Source: Thermodesulfobacterium hveragerdense DSM 12571
GTDB lineage: Bacteria; Desulfobacterota; Thermodesulfobacteria; Thermodesulfobacteriales; Thermodesulfobacteriaceae
DNA: 64,000 nt
Direction of reading: 5' to 3'
Assembly (NCBI RefSeq): GCF_000423845.1
Contig: NZ_AUIT01000003.1
Location: 1-64,000, forward strand
A program made the translations under genes and the position numbers. This document shows positions 18,290 through 26,847 of the stretch, in pieces (the first letter of the stretch is position 1; each line of letters starts with the position of its first letter). The notes beneath the pieces were generated by a model. That model was given only the letters and a program-made list of their open reading frames with translations. It searched no databases and was not told the origin of the DNA.

Positions 18290-18884
18290 TCTTAAGGCCC
18301 AAACTGTAGACGAGGTCATAGACCATATCCAAGATTTTTATCAAAAAATACAGACGCTTGAAGCAGAATTTATCCAGGAAGCCTATATTTCTCAAGGCCA
18401 TAAGGAGGTGTCTTCAGGTAGACTCTGGATTAAAAAACCTGGCAAATTTCGCTGGGAATACTACAGGCCCCAAAAACTTTTTATCATATCTTCTGGAAAA
18501 AGTATATACTTTTACTATCCAGAAGAAAAACAAGCCTTGGTTTATCCTTCAGGCACAACCTTTGGCTCTAAATTAGCCCTGGGGTTTATGACCGGAAGGG
18601 GAAATGTGAAGACAGACCTTAAGGTCGAAAGTTTTCAGACCTTAGATAACGATTTTTGGAAGCTAAACTTTTTACCTGCTAACAACGACCAAAAGGTAAG
18701 AAGGATTTCTTTGGTGGTAAACCCTAAATCTGGAGAGGTTAAAGAAGTTATTTTAAACATGGCTTCAGGAGAAACCTTAAGGATAATTTTTAACAATTTA
18801 AGATATAATAAAGCCATTAAAGACAGCTTTTTTCATTTTTCACCTTCGAAGGACGTAAAAGTTATTCAAGCTCAAAGTGATTAA
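18228..18884 (+). CDS. lolA: Outer-membrane lipoprotein carrier LolA
   Basis: LolA shuttles lipoproteins across the periplasm to the outer membrane. The sequence has a signal peptide (hydrophobic MVFVLALLLVLV, cleavage probably near LKAQ) and then the LolA fold: HIQDFYQKIQTLEAEFIQ, SSGRLWIKKPGKFRWEYY, and GKSIYFYYPEEKQA. The start may be TTG at 18228 or 18231 behind GGAGGAGGAAGG, or ATG at 18243, which is too far from that site. It is translated from within the ftsK end; ftsK-lolA pairs are common in Gram-negatives. Its presence supports a lipoprotein-bearing outer membrane. Confidence 0.88.
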   Translation: MLAQVMVFVLALLLVLVNPFSLKAQTVDEVIDHIQDFYQKIQTLEAEFIQEAYISQGHKEVSSGRLWIKKPGKFRWEYYRPQKLFIISSGKSIYFYYPEEKQALVYPSGTTFGSKLALGFMTGRGNVKTDLKVESFQTLDNDFWKLNFLPANNDQKVRRISLVVNPKSGEVKEVILNMASGETLRIIFNNLRYNKAIKDSFFHFSPSKDVKVIQAQSD

Positions 18885-18889
18885 AAAGT

Positions 18890-19507
18890 CTATTTTCTTT
18901 TTAGTTTAAACCAGATGTAAACCCCCAAAATCACCACACAAAAGATTACTATTCCTATAGAACCACGTTCTAAGTAAGTTTTAAGAAGGGCCTCGTTTTT
19001 TCCAAAAAAATATCCACAAAACCCAAGGAAGCTACACCATAATAATGCCCCCAATAGAGTATAAAAAGAAAACAGAAAAAGTCCCATCCTGGCAAACCCT
19101 GCAGGGATAGAAATGACATGTCTAAGTCCTGGAAGGAGCCTTCCTATGAAGGTACTGATATGCCCGTGTTGATCCCAAAATCTTTCCATTTTTTGAAAGG
19201 AATATTCGGTTAGAAGTACATACTTACCGTATCGTCTGACAAACCTTAAAAACATCGGACGACCAAACTTAAGGGCTAAAAAATAATTGATAAGAGCTCC
19301 AGCCCAACTACCTAACGTACCTGCTATGATAACACCGCAAAGGGAAAGTTTACCTTGATAGGCAAGGTAAGCAGCGGGAGGTATGATTATTTCACTTGGG
19401 ATAGGAATTAAAGTAGACTCAAGGGTCATCAAAAAAAATACACCTAAATAACTACTTTTTTCAAAAAAAAGCAAAAAATATTGCATAAAATCTTTTAAAA
19501 ATTCCAT
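18890..19507 (-). CDS. DedA-family membrane protein
   Basis: The 205-residue integral membrane protein has the DedA/SNARE-associated motifs: ESTLIPIPSEIIIPPAAYLA near the N-terminus and GRLLPGLRHVISIPAGFARM in the middle, with five or so hydrophobic segments. DedA proteins include lipid scramblases and flippases that recycle undecaprenyl phosphate or phosphatidylethanolamine. Which one applies is not decidable here. The start ATG follows AGGAGG. The gene is convergent with lolA, five bases apart, and divergent from tRNA-Leu. Confidence 0.85.
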   Translation of the reverse strand: MEFLKDFMQYFLLFFEKSSYLGVFFLMTLESTLIPIPSEIIIPPAAYLAYQGKLSLCGVIIAGTLGSWAGALINYFLALKFGRPMFLRFVRRYGKYVLLTEYSFQKMERFWDQHGHISTFIGRLLPGLRHVISIPAGFARMGLFLFSFYTLLGALLWCSFLGFCGYFFGKNEALLKTYLERGSIGIVIFCVVILGVYIWFKLKRK

Positions 19508-19617
19508 AAAAGGTCCTCCTAACCTTTTTCAGAAGTGTAAGGTTTAAAGAGTTAAAGGTTTAATTTAAAATCATATAAAATCATATAAAAAATTACTTAA
19601 ACAAGGTTTAATCCGTC

Positions 19618-19645
19618 TTGACAAACCAAAAAAGGATAATATATT
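19618..19645 (+). promoter_or_regulatory. Promoter of tRNA-Leu
   Basis: TTGACA (19618-19623), a 16-base spacer and TATATT (19640-19645) lie 12 bases before the mature tRNA 5' end, the spacing expected for a stable-RNA promoter. Confidence 0.6.
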
Positions 19646-19657
19646 ATTACTCAATAC

Positions 19658-19744
19658 GCCGAGGTGGCGGAATTGGTAGACGCGCTGGCTTGAGGGGCTA
19701 GTGGACGTCGGTCCGTGCGGGTTCGAGTCCCGCCCTCGGCACCA
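19658..19744 (+). tRNA. tRNA-Leu (anticodon GAG)
   Basis: Acceptor arms GCCGAGG and CCTCGGC pair fully. The anticodon stem CTGGC/GCTAG encloses the loop TTGAGGG, giving GAG. A long variable arm (GGACGTCGGTCC) and the T-arm with GGTTCGAGTCC follow, all as in class II tRNA-Leu. The CCA end is encoded (19742-19744). It reads CUU/CUC leucine codons. Confidence 0.95.
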
Positions 19745-19761
19745 TCTATGTTCTTTTCTTT

Positions 19762-20592
19762 TCATCTTTCTTTCCTTTTAGGATTCAAAATTTCTTGTAA
19801 AGTTTCTCCAATTATGGTAAACGCAAGAACCGTTATCAAAATAGCCATCCCTGGGTAAAAAGAAAGCCACCAGGCTACTTCTAAGGTCTCTTTACCGTCT
19901 ATCAGCATATTCCCCCAAGAAGGTGTGGGAGGCTGTACTCCTATACCAAGAAAGGAAAGGGCAGATTCTATCAAGATGGCCTGTCCAAGCCCTAAGGAAG
20001 CAGAGACCAAAATAGGAGGTAGGGCATTAGGTATAAGATGTTTAAATAAAATCCTTAAGGATGATGCCCCGTAGGTTTTGGCTATCAACACAAAGTCTCT
20101 TTCTTTTAAGGATAAAATTTCGGCTCTTACTAAACGAGCTAATCCCATCCAGCTGGTAGCACCTATTACCACCATGATGGTAACGATAGATGGTTCTAAA
20201 TAGGCTACCATAGCTAAAACCAAAAATATGGTGGGGAAACAAAGCATGATGTCAATAAACCTGCAAATAATCAGGTCAACCCATCCTCCGAAGTAGCCAG
20301 CTATCGCTCCTAAGACTACACCTATCACCAGAGATAATCCTACTGCCACCAAGCTTACCTCAAGAGAGATCCGAGAGGCATAGATCATCCGGCTTAACAC
20401 GTCTCTTCCTAAAAGATCAGTTCCTAACGGATGGGCTAAGGAAGGTGGTTGAAGTATATGGTCTACGTTTATTTCTAAAGGGTCATAAGGGGCTATGTAA
20501 GGAGCAAAGACAGCCAAAATAGCTAAAAATAGAATGATTATTAAAGAAGCCGTTCCTAAACGATTTTTTAACAACTCTTTTATTAAAAACAT
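19762..20592 (-). CDS. Peptide/nickel-type ABC transporter permease (DppC/OppC-like)
   Basis: A 276-residue permease with six membrane helices, an N-terminal DppC-type stretch (FAPYIAPYDPLEINVD, HPLGTDLLGRDVLSRMIYA) and the EAA loop (YGASSLRILFKHLIPNA) that contacts the ATPase. The end (GIGVQPPTPSWGNML, PGMAILITVLAFTIIGE) is characteristic. It lies two bases after its DppB-like partner. The binding protein and ATPases are not here, so the cargo (peptide, nickel or other) is unknown. Confidence 0.88.
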   Translation of the reverse strand: MFLIKELLKNRLGTASLIIILFLAILAVFAPYIAPYDPLEINVDHILQPPSLAHPLGTDLLGRDVLSRMIYASRISLEVSLVAVGLSLVIGVVLGAIAGYFGGWVDLIICRFIDIMLCFPTIFLVLAMVAYLEPSIVTIMVVIGATSWMGLARLVRAEILSLKERDFVLIAKTYGASSLRILFKHLIPNALPPILVSASLGLGQAILIESALSFLGIGVQPPTPSWGNMLIDGKETLEVAWWLSFYPGMAILITVLAFTIIGETLQEILNPKRKER

Positions 20593-20594
20593 TC

Positions 20595-21581
20595 TTAATG
20601 TTTATCTCCAAGCCTTATTCTTGGGTCTGCCAGAGCATATCCTATGTCTGCTAAAAAGTTCCCTATCAAAGTAAGCACAGCTACCAGGAAAAGGTTGGCC
20701 ATGATAACAGGATAATCCCTTGCCATCACCGCTTGCCACATCAGCTGTCCTAATCCAGGTATCCCAAAAATGGTTTCAAAGATAACACTACCCCCTATAA
20801 GTCCAGGTAAAGAAAGACCTAAGATGGTAATAAGGGGTAAAAGGGCGTTTCTTAAGGCATGCTTATAGATTACTTCTTTTTCTGAAATTCCTTTAGCCCT
20901 GGCAAAAAGAATATAGTCAGCCTTTAATACTTCTACCATAGAATTTCTCACATATCTTGAGATACCTGCAATTCCTCCAAAGGTAGCTACAAAAAGCGGG
21001 CAAATCAGGTGTTTCGTCCAGTCCCAAATTTTTTCAAGAAGACCCATTTCTTCATAACCTAAGGTGGAATGTAGCCCAGAAATAGGAAGCCATTGAAGTT
21101 TTACCCCAAAAATCATCATAAGAATGATGGCCAGCCAAAAGCTGGGCATAGCATAACCCAAAAAAACCACTATGGTTAGTATTCGATCAATCCAACTTCC
21201 AGCTTTTACAGCCCCCAACACCCCTAAGGGTAAAGAAATCATAAAGATTAAAATTAAAGAAAGAAAGTTTAAGAGTAAGGTAATCGGAAGCCTTTCTTTG
21301 ATTTTATCCCATACCGGTCTTTGGTCTGGAGAAAAAGAACGCCCAAAATCAAGCTTAGCTGCTTTTTTTAGCCATTCCCAGTATTGAACATAAAGTGGTT
21401 TGTCAAGACCGTACATTTTAACCAATCTTTCTCGATATTCTGGGGTGATCTTTGGGTTGAAGTCAGTGATAGGACTTAAAGGACCTCCTGGAGCTAAATG
21501 AATTACCGAAAAACTTATGACAGTAATCCCAAAAAGTGTTATCAAAAACACCATAAATCTTTTTAACAAGAAAAGGATCAT
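20595..21581 (-). CDS. Peptide/nickel-type ABC transporter permease (DppB/OppB-like)
   Basis: A 328-residue permease with six predicted helices. It has the DppB opening (RFMVFLITLFGITVISFSVI), the periplasmic segment with YGLDKPLYVQYWEWL, the EAA loop (RAKGISEKEVIYKHALRNAL) and the GGSVIFETIFGIPGLG motif. It is the heterodimer partner of the next gene and overlaps the tsaB stop by four bases. Grouping with tsaB, rseP and dxr is not functionally informative. No substrate-binding protein is nearby. Confidence 0.88.
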   Translation of the reverse strand: MILFLLKRFMVFLITLFGITVISFSVIHLAPGGPLSPITDFNPKITPEYRERLVKMYGLDKPLYVQYWEWLKKAAKLDFGRSFSPDQRPVWDKIKERLPITLLLNFLSLILIFMISLPLGVLGAVKAGSWIDRILTIVVFLGYAMPSFWLAIILMMIFGVKLQWLPISGLHSTLGYEEMGLLEKIWDWTKHLICPLFVATFGGIAGISRYVRNSMVEVLKADYILFARAKGISEKEVIYKHALRNALLPLITILGLSLPGLIGGSVIFETIFGIPGLGQLMWQAVMARDYPVIMANLFLVAVLTLIGNFLADIGYALADPRIRLGDKH

Positions 21582-22276
21582 CTTTTATCGCCTCGTTTTC
21601 TTTCTGCTTCAGATGGTTTTAAATACAAAGGAAGTAAATCTTCTGCAGATTTCACTTCAAAATCGTTATTTCTTAGCTTTAAATAAACCAGTTTGGCCAC
21701 ATTTTCCAAGGTAAGACCTATCGTAAAAGGCCATTTTAAAAAATTAGGACCTAAAATTTCTTTCAAATAGGGTTCCCATTTTTCTAAGGTTTCACCAACA
21801 AACCAGGAAGTTTCTTTTATCAAATCAGGTATACTCTTGACTGAGACGCAAACAGGAAAAATCTCTGTTTTTAGGTTATTTTCTTCCCATCTATAGACAC
21901 CTAAAAAAACTTCTTGGCTATAGGCATCTATCAGAGATACCACAGGTAAGTTTGCTGGAAAGGTTTCTACCGCAAGCACTTCAAGGCTAAAAAAGGGTAT
22001 CACCGGTTTAGGTGATATTAAACTTAATCCTTTTAGCACCGAAAGCCCAACTCTTAATCCAGTAAAACTACCTGGACCAAGGTCTATGGCATAGTAGTCT
22101 ATGGTCTTTAGGTCTAATCCTAAGTTTTTTTCAAAAAAAGTTAAACACTGAAAAATTATCTGAGAATAAGACTGAGAGGACCTTAAGGTAACAGCCCCTA
22201 ACAATTTATCTTTTATAAGGGCTATACCTCCAGACTTCCCTGCTGTTTCTATAGCTAAAACTAAGGGAGTTTCCAT
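21578..22276 (-). CDS. tsaB: tRNA threonylcarbamoyladenosine synthesis protein TsaB
   Basis: TsaB is the inactive ASKHA-fold partner that stabilises TsaD in making t6A37 on ANN-decoding tRNAs. Seen in the 232 residues: LAIETAGKSGGIAL (N-terminal phosphate-like loop), IDYYAIDLGPGSFTGLRVGLSVLKGL (signature, shortened in practice to GPGSFTGLRVG), and VVSLIDAYSQEVFLGVY. The C-terminal half is short and lacks the TsaD metal-binding His residues, as expected. It overlaps rseP and the permease gene at either end. Confidence 0.9.
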   Translation of the reverse strand: METPLVLAIETAGKSGGIALIKDKLLGAVTLRSSQSYSQIIFQCLTFFEKNLGLDLKTIDYYAIDLGPGSFTGLRVGLSVLKGLSLISPKPVIPFFSLEVLAVETFPANLPVVSLIDAYSQEVFLGVYRWEENNLKTEIFPVCVSVKSIPDLIKETSWFVGETLEKWEPYLKEILGPNFLKWPFTIGLTLENVAKLVYLKLRNNDFEVKSAEDLLPLYLKPSEAERKRGDKR

Positions 22277-23340
22277 CCGCTAAGAAGTTTAAGGATGTCG
22301 TTGTAAAACACAGCTATACTTAGAGCAATGATGATAAAAAGTCCTATTTTAAAGATAAGCTCTTGGGTTTTTAAGGATAAAGGTTTTCTTCTGATGGCCT
22401 CTATACCAAAAATGACTAAATGGCCTCCGTCAAGCATAGGTAAAGGGAGAAGGTTTATAATCCCTAAGTTGATCGAAAGAAGTCCGGTAAAAGAAATAAG
22501 AGGATAAATCCCTAATTTGGCCGTATCTCCTGCCATTTTTCCGATGGTAATAGGACCTCCTAACGTAGAAAAAGGCAATTCTCCTATAAAGAGTTTAAAG
22601 ATAGCTACAAAGGTAAGGACAGTTATGTCTACCACCTTTTCTACAGCAAGGACAAAGGATTCACCAAAACCGTGCCTTTGATGAACAACCTCTTGGGTTG
22701 ACTTGACCCCGATAAAAGGTACCTGGGTTTTTTTCCCAAAGATGTTGTATCCTTCTTTCATTTCAGGAGCGATTTTTACCTCAAACTCTTGAGAGTTTCT
22801 CTTTATCTTAAGGGAAACTTCTTTTATGTTTTCTTGACTTTTTAGATATAAGATAAGCTGGTCAAAAGATTTGACCTTTTTGCCGTTTACTTCTATGATT
22901 TCATCTCCAGGAGCAAGTCCTGCTTTTTCAGCTGGAGAACCAGGTAAAACCTCTCCTATTTTGGTAGAAAGAAGATAAGAACCAGAGGCCCAAAAAAGAA
23001 ACCAAAAGAGAAGAACAGGTAAGATAAAATTAGCCAAAGGGCCTGCAACCACGATAAACGCCTTTTGCCAGGGTTTTTTAAAGGCAAAAGCTTTGTCTTT
23101 TTCGACTACAGAAGGCAACGTTTCAGGATGCTCTCCATAAAGTTTCACGTATCCACCTAAAGGAAAGACAGACACCCTATATTCTGTTTCTCCTACTTTA
23201 AAACCAATAATTTTAGGCCCAAAGCCTAAGGAAAAAATTTCTACTTTGACCCTCATGAGTTTAGCTGCTATAAAATGACCTAACTCGTGAACAAAAATAA
23301 GTACACCAATTACTAATAAAGCTATAATTACTGTTAGCAT
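22261..23340 (-). CDS. rseP: RIP zinc metalloprotease RseP (site-2 protease)
   Basis: An intramembrane protease, 359 residues. The zinc motif HELGH is at 18-22 in the first helix; the third zinc ligand lies in NLLPLPMLDGGH near residue 300. A single PDZ domain (about 120-200, GEVLPGSPAEKAGLAPGDEI) gates substrate entry; E. coli RseP has two. It releases membrane-bound regulators such as anti-sigma factors and removes signal-peptide remnants. The neighbours dxr and secG fit the common dxr-rseP order near envelope genes. It overlaps tsaB by 16 bases. Confidence 0.93.
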   Translation of the reverse strand: MLTVIIALLVIGVLIFVHELGHFIAAKLMRVKVEIFSLGFGPKIIGFKVGETEYRVSVFPLGGYVKLYGEHPETLPSVVEKDKAFAFKKPWQKAFIVVAGPLANFILPVLLFWFLFWASGSYLLSTKIGEVLPGSPAEKAGLAPGDEIIEVNGKKVKSFDQLILYLKSQENIKEVSLKIKRNSQEFEVKIAPEMKEGYNIFGKKTQVPFIGVKSTQEVVHQRHGFGESFVLAVEKVVDITVLTFVAIFKLFIGELPFSTLGGPITIGKMAGDTAKLGIYPLISFTGLLSINLGIINLLPLPMLDGGHLVIFGIEAIRRKPLSLKTQELIFKIGLFIIIALSIAVFYNDILKLLSGWKLP

Positions 23341-24506
23341 GTTTTATTTCCTTTTATCAGGTTTTCTACATAAAGACAAACCTCTTTATGCAATTTTAAA
23401 ATAAAAGATAAATCTTCTTTATAAGAAGGCATCTCTGGTATTTTAAACCCATCGAGTGTTTTTGCAAGAAAATAAGGGATTTTATCAAAGGTGATTCTTT
23501 TTTGTAAGAAAGCCTCTACCACCACTTCATCAGCTGCCTCAAGGATAAGAGGATAAACTCCTCCTTTTTGTCCTGCTTCATAAGCAAGCTTAAGGCAGGG
23601 AAATTTCTCAAGGTCAGGGGCCTCAAAAACTAAACTGCCAATTTTCTCCAGTTGAACCTTAGGTACCTGAAGTTTAACCCTTTCAGGGTAGTTTAAGGCA
23701 TAAGATATGGGCAGTTGCATGTCAGGAGAGCTAAGGTGCATTAAAATACTTCCGTCTATCAACTCAACCAAACCATGGACTAAACTTTGAGGATGGATAA
23801 GTACCTCTATCTTTTCCAAGGGAAAGTCAAAAAGGACCTTAGCTTCAAGAACTTCAAAACCCTTATTCATAAGGGTAGCAGAATCTACCGATATTTTAGC
23901 TCCCATCTTCCAGTTCGGGTGTTTTACCGCCATCTCTGGGGTAATTTTAACAAACTCCTCTAAAGGTAGACGATAAAAAGGACCCCCTGAGGCTGTAAGG
24001 ATGATTCTCTTTACCTGTTCTTTTTTTTCTTTTTGTAAAAGCTGAAAAATCGAAGAATGTTCGCTGTCAACAGGCAAAAGTTCGGCTTTAGCCTCTTTAG
24101 CTATTTTTTTTAAAATATCCCCAGCTACGATCAAGCTTTCTTTGTTGGCTATAGCTACCCTTTTTCCTGCCTTTAAAGCATAATAGGTGGGTAAAAGGGC
24201 TTTTATCCCAGAAATTCCTATGACTATTATCTCAGCCTCTTCTAACTGAACTAAAGTCTTAAGTCCTTCCTCTCCTACCAAGACTTCAGCTTTATAATCT
24301 AAAGAACTCTTCAACTTTTCAACAGAAGAAAGCTCTTCTACTACCAAATAGGGAATTTTAAAGGATCTGGCAATTTCCTCTAAGGCCTCAATCTTGCTAC
24401 GACAAGAGGCTCCTAAAATCCTAAATTTTTCAGGATGGGCTTGAACTACCTTAAGGGTAGAATTTCCTATCGAGCCTGTAATACCAAGTATTACTAAATT
24501 TTTCAT
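23334..24506 (-). CDS. dxr: 1-deoxy-D-xylulose 5-phosphate reductoisomerase
   Basis: Dxr makes 2-C-methyl-D-erythritol 4-phosphate, the second step of the MEP isoprenoid pathway. The 390 residues show the NADPH loop GITGSIG (8-14), AIANKESLIVAG, LLPVDSEHSSIFQLL with the metal-binding Asp and Glu, ASGGPFY, and MGAKISVDSATLMNKGFE with the substrate phosphate site. All active-site motifs are intact and the length is standard. The isoprenoids would feed the prenyltransferases encoded at 6275 and miaA. It overlaps rseP by seven bases. Confidence 0.95.
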   Translation of the reverse strand: MKNLVILGITGSIGNSTLKVVQAHPEKFRILGASCRSKIEALEEIARSFKIPYLVVEELSSVEKLKSSLDYKAEVLVGEEGLKTLVQLEEAEIIVIGISGIKALLPTYYALKAGKRVAIANKESLIVAGDILKKIAKEAKAELLPVDSEHSSIFQLLQKEKKEQVKRIILTASGGPFYRLPLEEFVKITPEMAVKHPNWKMGAKISVDSATLMNKGFEVLEAKVLFDFPLEKIEVLIHPQSLVHGLVELIDGSILMHLSSPDMQLPISYALNYPERVKLQVPKVQLEKIGSLVFEAPDLEKFPCLKLAYEAGQKGGVYPLILEAADEVVVEAFLQKRITFDKIPYFLAKTLDGFKIPEMPSYKEDLSFILKLHKEVCLYVENLIKGNKTC

Positions 24507-24514
24507 TTTTAGAA

Positions 24515-24880
24515 TTAATTTTTAGGTTTTTCTGGGGTAGAAGAAGGAATTTGGGGAGGTACGGGAATATTTTGAGGGGGAATTGGGGTAGGGATGGTAG
24601 AAGGAGAGGTTGTTTGGGTTTGAGGGGTAGGGACGACAGGAATTTCGGTTTTGTTTTTGTTGGTTTGGATTTTAGTGAGTAAGATAGAGTTTAAAAAAAA
24701 CACCAACACCAAAATCATCGTCACTTTGTTTAAAAAACTGGTTGGTCCTGCACCACCAAAGATGGCCTCAGCCCCTCTAAACACCGCACCATATTCTGAA
24801 CCTTTGGTTACATTTATCAAAACAATCAAAACTATCAATATAGCTACTATCAACTGTAAAACCGTTAAAATAGTTTCCAT
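24515..24880 (-). CDS. secG: Preprotein translocase subunit SecG with Pro-rich tail
   Basis: SecG is the small two-helix accessory of the SecYEG channel. The first 80 residues fit: helix 1 (LQLIVAILIVLIVL), the loop GSEYGAVFRGAEAIFGGAGPTSFL cut short in homologs to GG-GP-FL motifs, and helix 2 (VTMILVLVFFLNSILL). A tail of about 45 residues follows, almost all Pro, Thr, Ser and Gln, of unknown role. I start at the ATG ending at 24880, eight bases after GGAGG; a TTG one codon upstream is the alternative. Confidence 0.87.
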   Translation of the reverse strand: METILTVLQLIVAILIVLIVLINVTKGSEYGAVFRGAEAIFGGAGPTSFLNKVTMILVLVFFLNSILLTKIQTNKNKTEIPVVPTPQTQTTSPSTIPTPIPPQNIPVPPQIPSSTPEKPKN

Positions 24881-24902
24881 CAAAAATCCTCCTTTTTAGG
24901 CT

Positions 24903-26093
24903 TTATCTCATCGGAAAAAGTTTAGCTCCTGGTAAAGGGTTAACTGGTTCTGTTAACAACATCTCTCCCTGTTTAATCCAGTTTTTAAGGATTTCAGCTA
25001 TTTTTCTGGCTTTAGGAAGGCTTGAAATGGGAAAGGTAGGGACCTCTTTTCCTAAGACGGTTATTTTTCCGCTTTTCAGTTCTGCATAACTTACGATCCC
25101 GTAGTTTCTTTTAATTCCGTTAGGATAGTCATAGGAGTAGTCTATTACCTGGGTAAAGAGGTCTTCGTCAGAGAGTCCTGCCCATTCAGCCACTTGTTCA
25201 TTCAGTATAGGAATAGGTATACCTAATCCTACTGCCAAAGAACATCCATAGCCTATATGACTTGTTCCTACCAACCATTCTGGTGACATTTCTTTCAGGT
25301 TTCCGATAACCATAAGGGTAGCTGCAGGTTGCATGGGTGCCCCTTTAGGTGTTCTTTTAACTTCGGTTTTATGCTGGGTCCCAGCCCAAATCACATATCC
25401 TTTGGTTCCTCCTAAGAAAATCCTTGTCCCTATCCCTATGGTTTTTAGATAAGGGTCTTTTAGCAAGGGAGAAAGACATCCTGCGGTCGCATAGTTGGCA
25501 TTGCCAAGGTTAGGTTTTAACACCCCCATGTAGGTATAAAGTATTTTATCTGAAAGGTTAATAGCACAATTATAGTTTTGATAGGCATTTCTTGGGTTGC
25601 AAAGAACGGCATCCACTAAGTCATGAATGGTGAACTCTTTTTCAAAAGATTTTCTAGGATAACAATGGGTCCCATAACCTAAAGCCCTTAGCTGGATTTT
25701 TTTTCCGGCAACTAAGTCTTGGATAACATGTCCACCACCGTATAAAAACTGACCCGGAAAAACTTTGTTAAGAGGATCGTCTTCTCTTGTTTCAGTGGCT
25801 CCTATGTAAAGGTCTACAGCCGCAAGCCCCCCATAAGCTGGCACATCGTTTAACCAAACCCTATAAGCTTTTATCGTAGGAGAGGGATGGCCGAAGTTTA
25901 TAAAAGCCCCAGAAGAACACATCGGAGAAAAGGTCCCGGTGGTGACTACATCTACCTCTTTAGCCGCAGTAACAGGCCCTACCTCTTTAACCAAACTGAC
26001 AAACTCCTCAGCTGTAAGGACTACAGCCTCTCCTTTTTCAATCCTTTTATTGATTTCTTCTATGGTTTTTTTAACTCTGAATTCTCCTTCCAT
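24903..26093 (-). CDS. Homocysteine biosynthesis protein (L-aspartate semialdehyde sulfurtransferase, DUF39)
   Basis: The 396 residues match the DUF39/HcyBio family, which in methanogens (MA1821-type) and some sulfate reducers converts aspartate semialdehyde and reduced sulfur to homocysteine. Seen: TGTFSPMCSSGAFINFGH with its conserved Cys, GATETREDDP, GYGTHCYPR, ATAGCLSPLL, and GTQHKTEVKR. Methanogen versions carry C-terminal CBS domains; here the protein lacks them, but the gene upstream (26105-26704) encodes a separate CBS protein, 11 bases away. The usual partner, a NIL/ferredoxin protein, is not adjacent. Family assignment is strong; the reaction is inferred from characterised relatives. 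Confidence 0.85.
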   Translation of the reverse strand: MEGEFRVKKTIEEINKRIEKGEAVVLTAEEFVSLVKEVGPVTAAKEVDVVTTGTFSPMCSSGAFINFGHPSPTIKAYRVWLNDVPAYGGLAAVDLYIGATETREDDPLNKVFPGQFLYGGGHVIQDLVAGKKIQLRALGYGTHCYPRKSFEKEFTIHDLVDAVLCNPRNAYQNYNCAINLSDKILYTYMGVLKPNLGNANYATAGCLSPLLKDPYLKTIGIGTRIFLGGTKGYVIWAGTQHKTEVKRTPKGAPMQPAATLMVIGNLKEMSPEWLVGTSHIGYGCSLAVGLGIPIPILNEQVAEWAGLSDEDLFTQVIDYSYDYPNGIKRNYGIVSYAELKSGKITVLGKEVPTFPISSLPKARKIAEILKNWIKQGEMLLTEPVNPLPGAKLFPMR

Positions 26094-26104
26094 AAAGACG
26101 CCTC

Positions 26105-26704
26105 CTAATCGATAAGAGATATTATTTTATGACCTGCTACTTCAAGCTCAGAAGCTATCTTATCTAAGGATATTTTTTCTAATCTTATAAAATAAACTCT
26201 TTCTCCTTCAAAGTTAACGTCCATTCCTATGGAAATAACCTTGCCTCCGTTTTTTCTGATAGTCTCCAACACATCGTCTAAGTTACCGTTTTTAGGAATA
26301 ACGTCTAAACGAGAAGAGGCCCTTAAAATTCCCATAAGTTCTATAAAAGACTCTAAAATATCGGTAACAGTTATGATACCCACTAATTTACCTTGGCTAA
26401 CTACAGGTAAACCACCGATTTTATACTTATAAATAAGCTTAGCTGCCTCATCTATATAAGTATCAGGGTCTATGGTAATCGGATTAAGGATCATAACTTC
26501 TTTAAGAGAAAGTTTAAGCTTTTCTGGACTAAGATAGGCTCTCAACTCACTTTCAGTCACCAACCCTATCAACCTCTCTTTTTCTTTGTCTACTACAGGA
26601 AGGTGCCTGATAGAGTGTTTTTTCATTAACTGAATAGCCTTTTCTACTGTATCTTCAGGAAAGGCAACCACCACATCAGTAATCATCCAGTTTTTAACCT
26701 TCAT
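26105..26704 (-). CDS. CBS-pair protein with C-terminal ACT-like domain
   Basis: Residues 1-135 form two CBS repeats (VKNWMITDVVVAFPEDTVEKA; LKEVMILNPITIDPDTYIDEA), which commonly bind adenosyl nucleotides. The last about 60 residues (LDDVLETIRKNGGKVISIGM) look like an ACT-type fold, so the layout is that of AcuB-like proteins. It is the first gene of the pair with the homocysteine-biosynthesis gene. A plausible role is allosteric control of that enzyme by an adenosyl ligand such as S-adenosylmethionine; this is an inference from adjacency and from fused relatives. Confidence 0.8.
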   Translation of the reverse strand: MKVKNWMITDVVVAFPEDTVEKAIQLMKKHSIRHLPVVDKEKERLIGLVTESELRAYLSPEKLKLSLKEVMILNPITIDPDTYIDEAAKLIYKYKIGGLPVVSQGKLVGIITVTDILESFIELMGILRASSRLDVIPKNGNLDDVLETIRKNGGKVISIGMDVNFEGERVYFIRLEKISLDKIASELEVAGHKIISLID

Positions 26705-26847
26705 CTTTTTCCCTTAGATGAAATTTTTTAATTAAATATACCATAAAAAAATAAATAGCCAAACTAAAGAAGTATGCTTTCTTTTAAGTTTATTTTTGAT
26801 AAAATAGATTAAATTTTAAGGTACCTAACCAGGAGGTGGTAGAATAC

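Noticed and set aside
19571-19765. Leftward open frame of 64 codons across the tRNA-Leu gene
   Set aside because: It overlaps the tRNA completely, has no ribosome site, and the WCRGRDSNPHGP motif is the well-known spurious translation of tRNA-Leu antisense.
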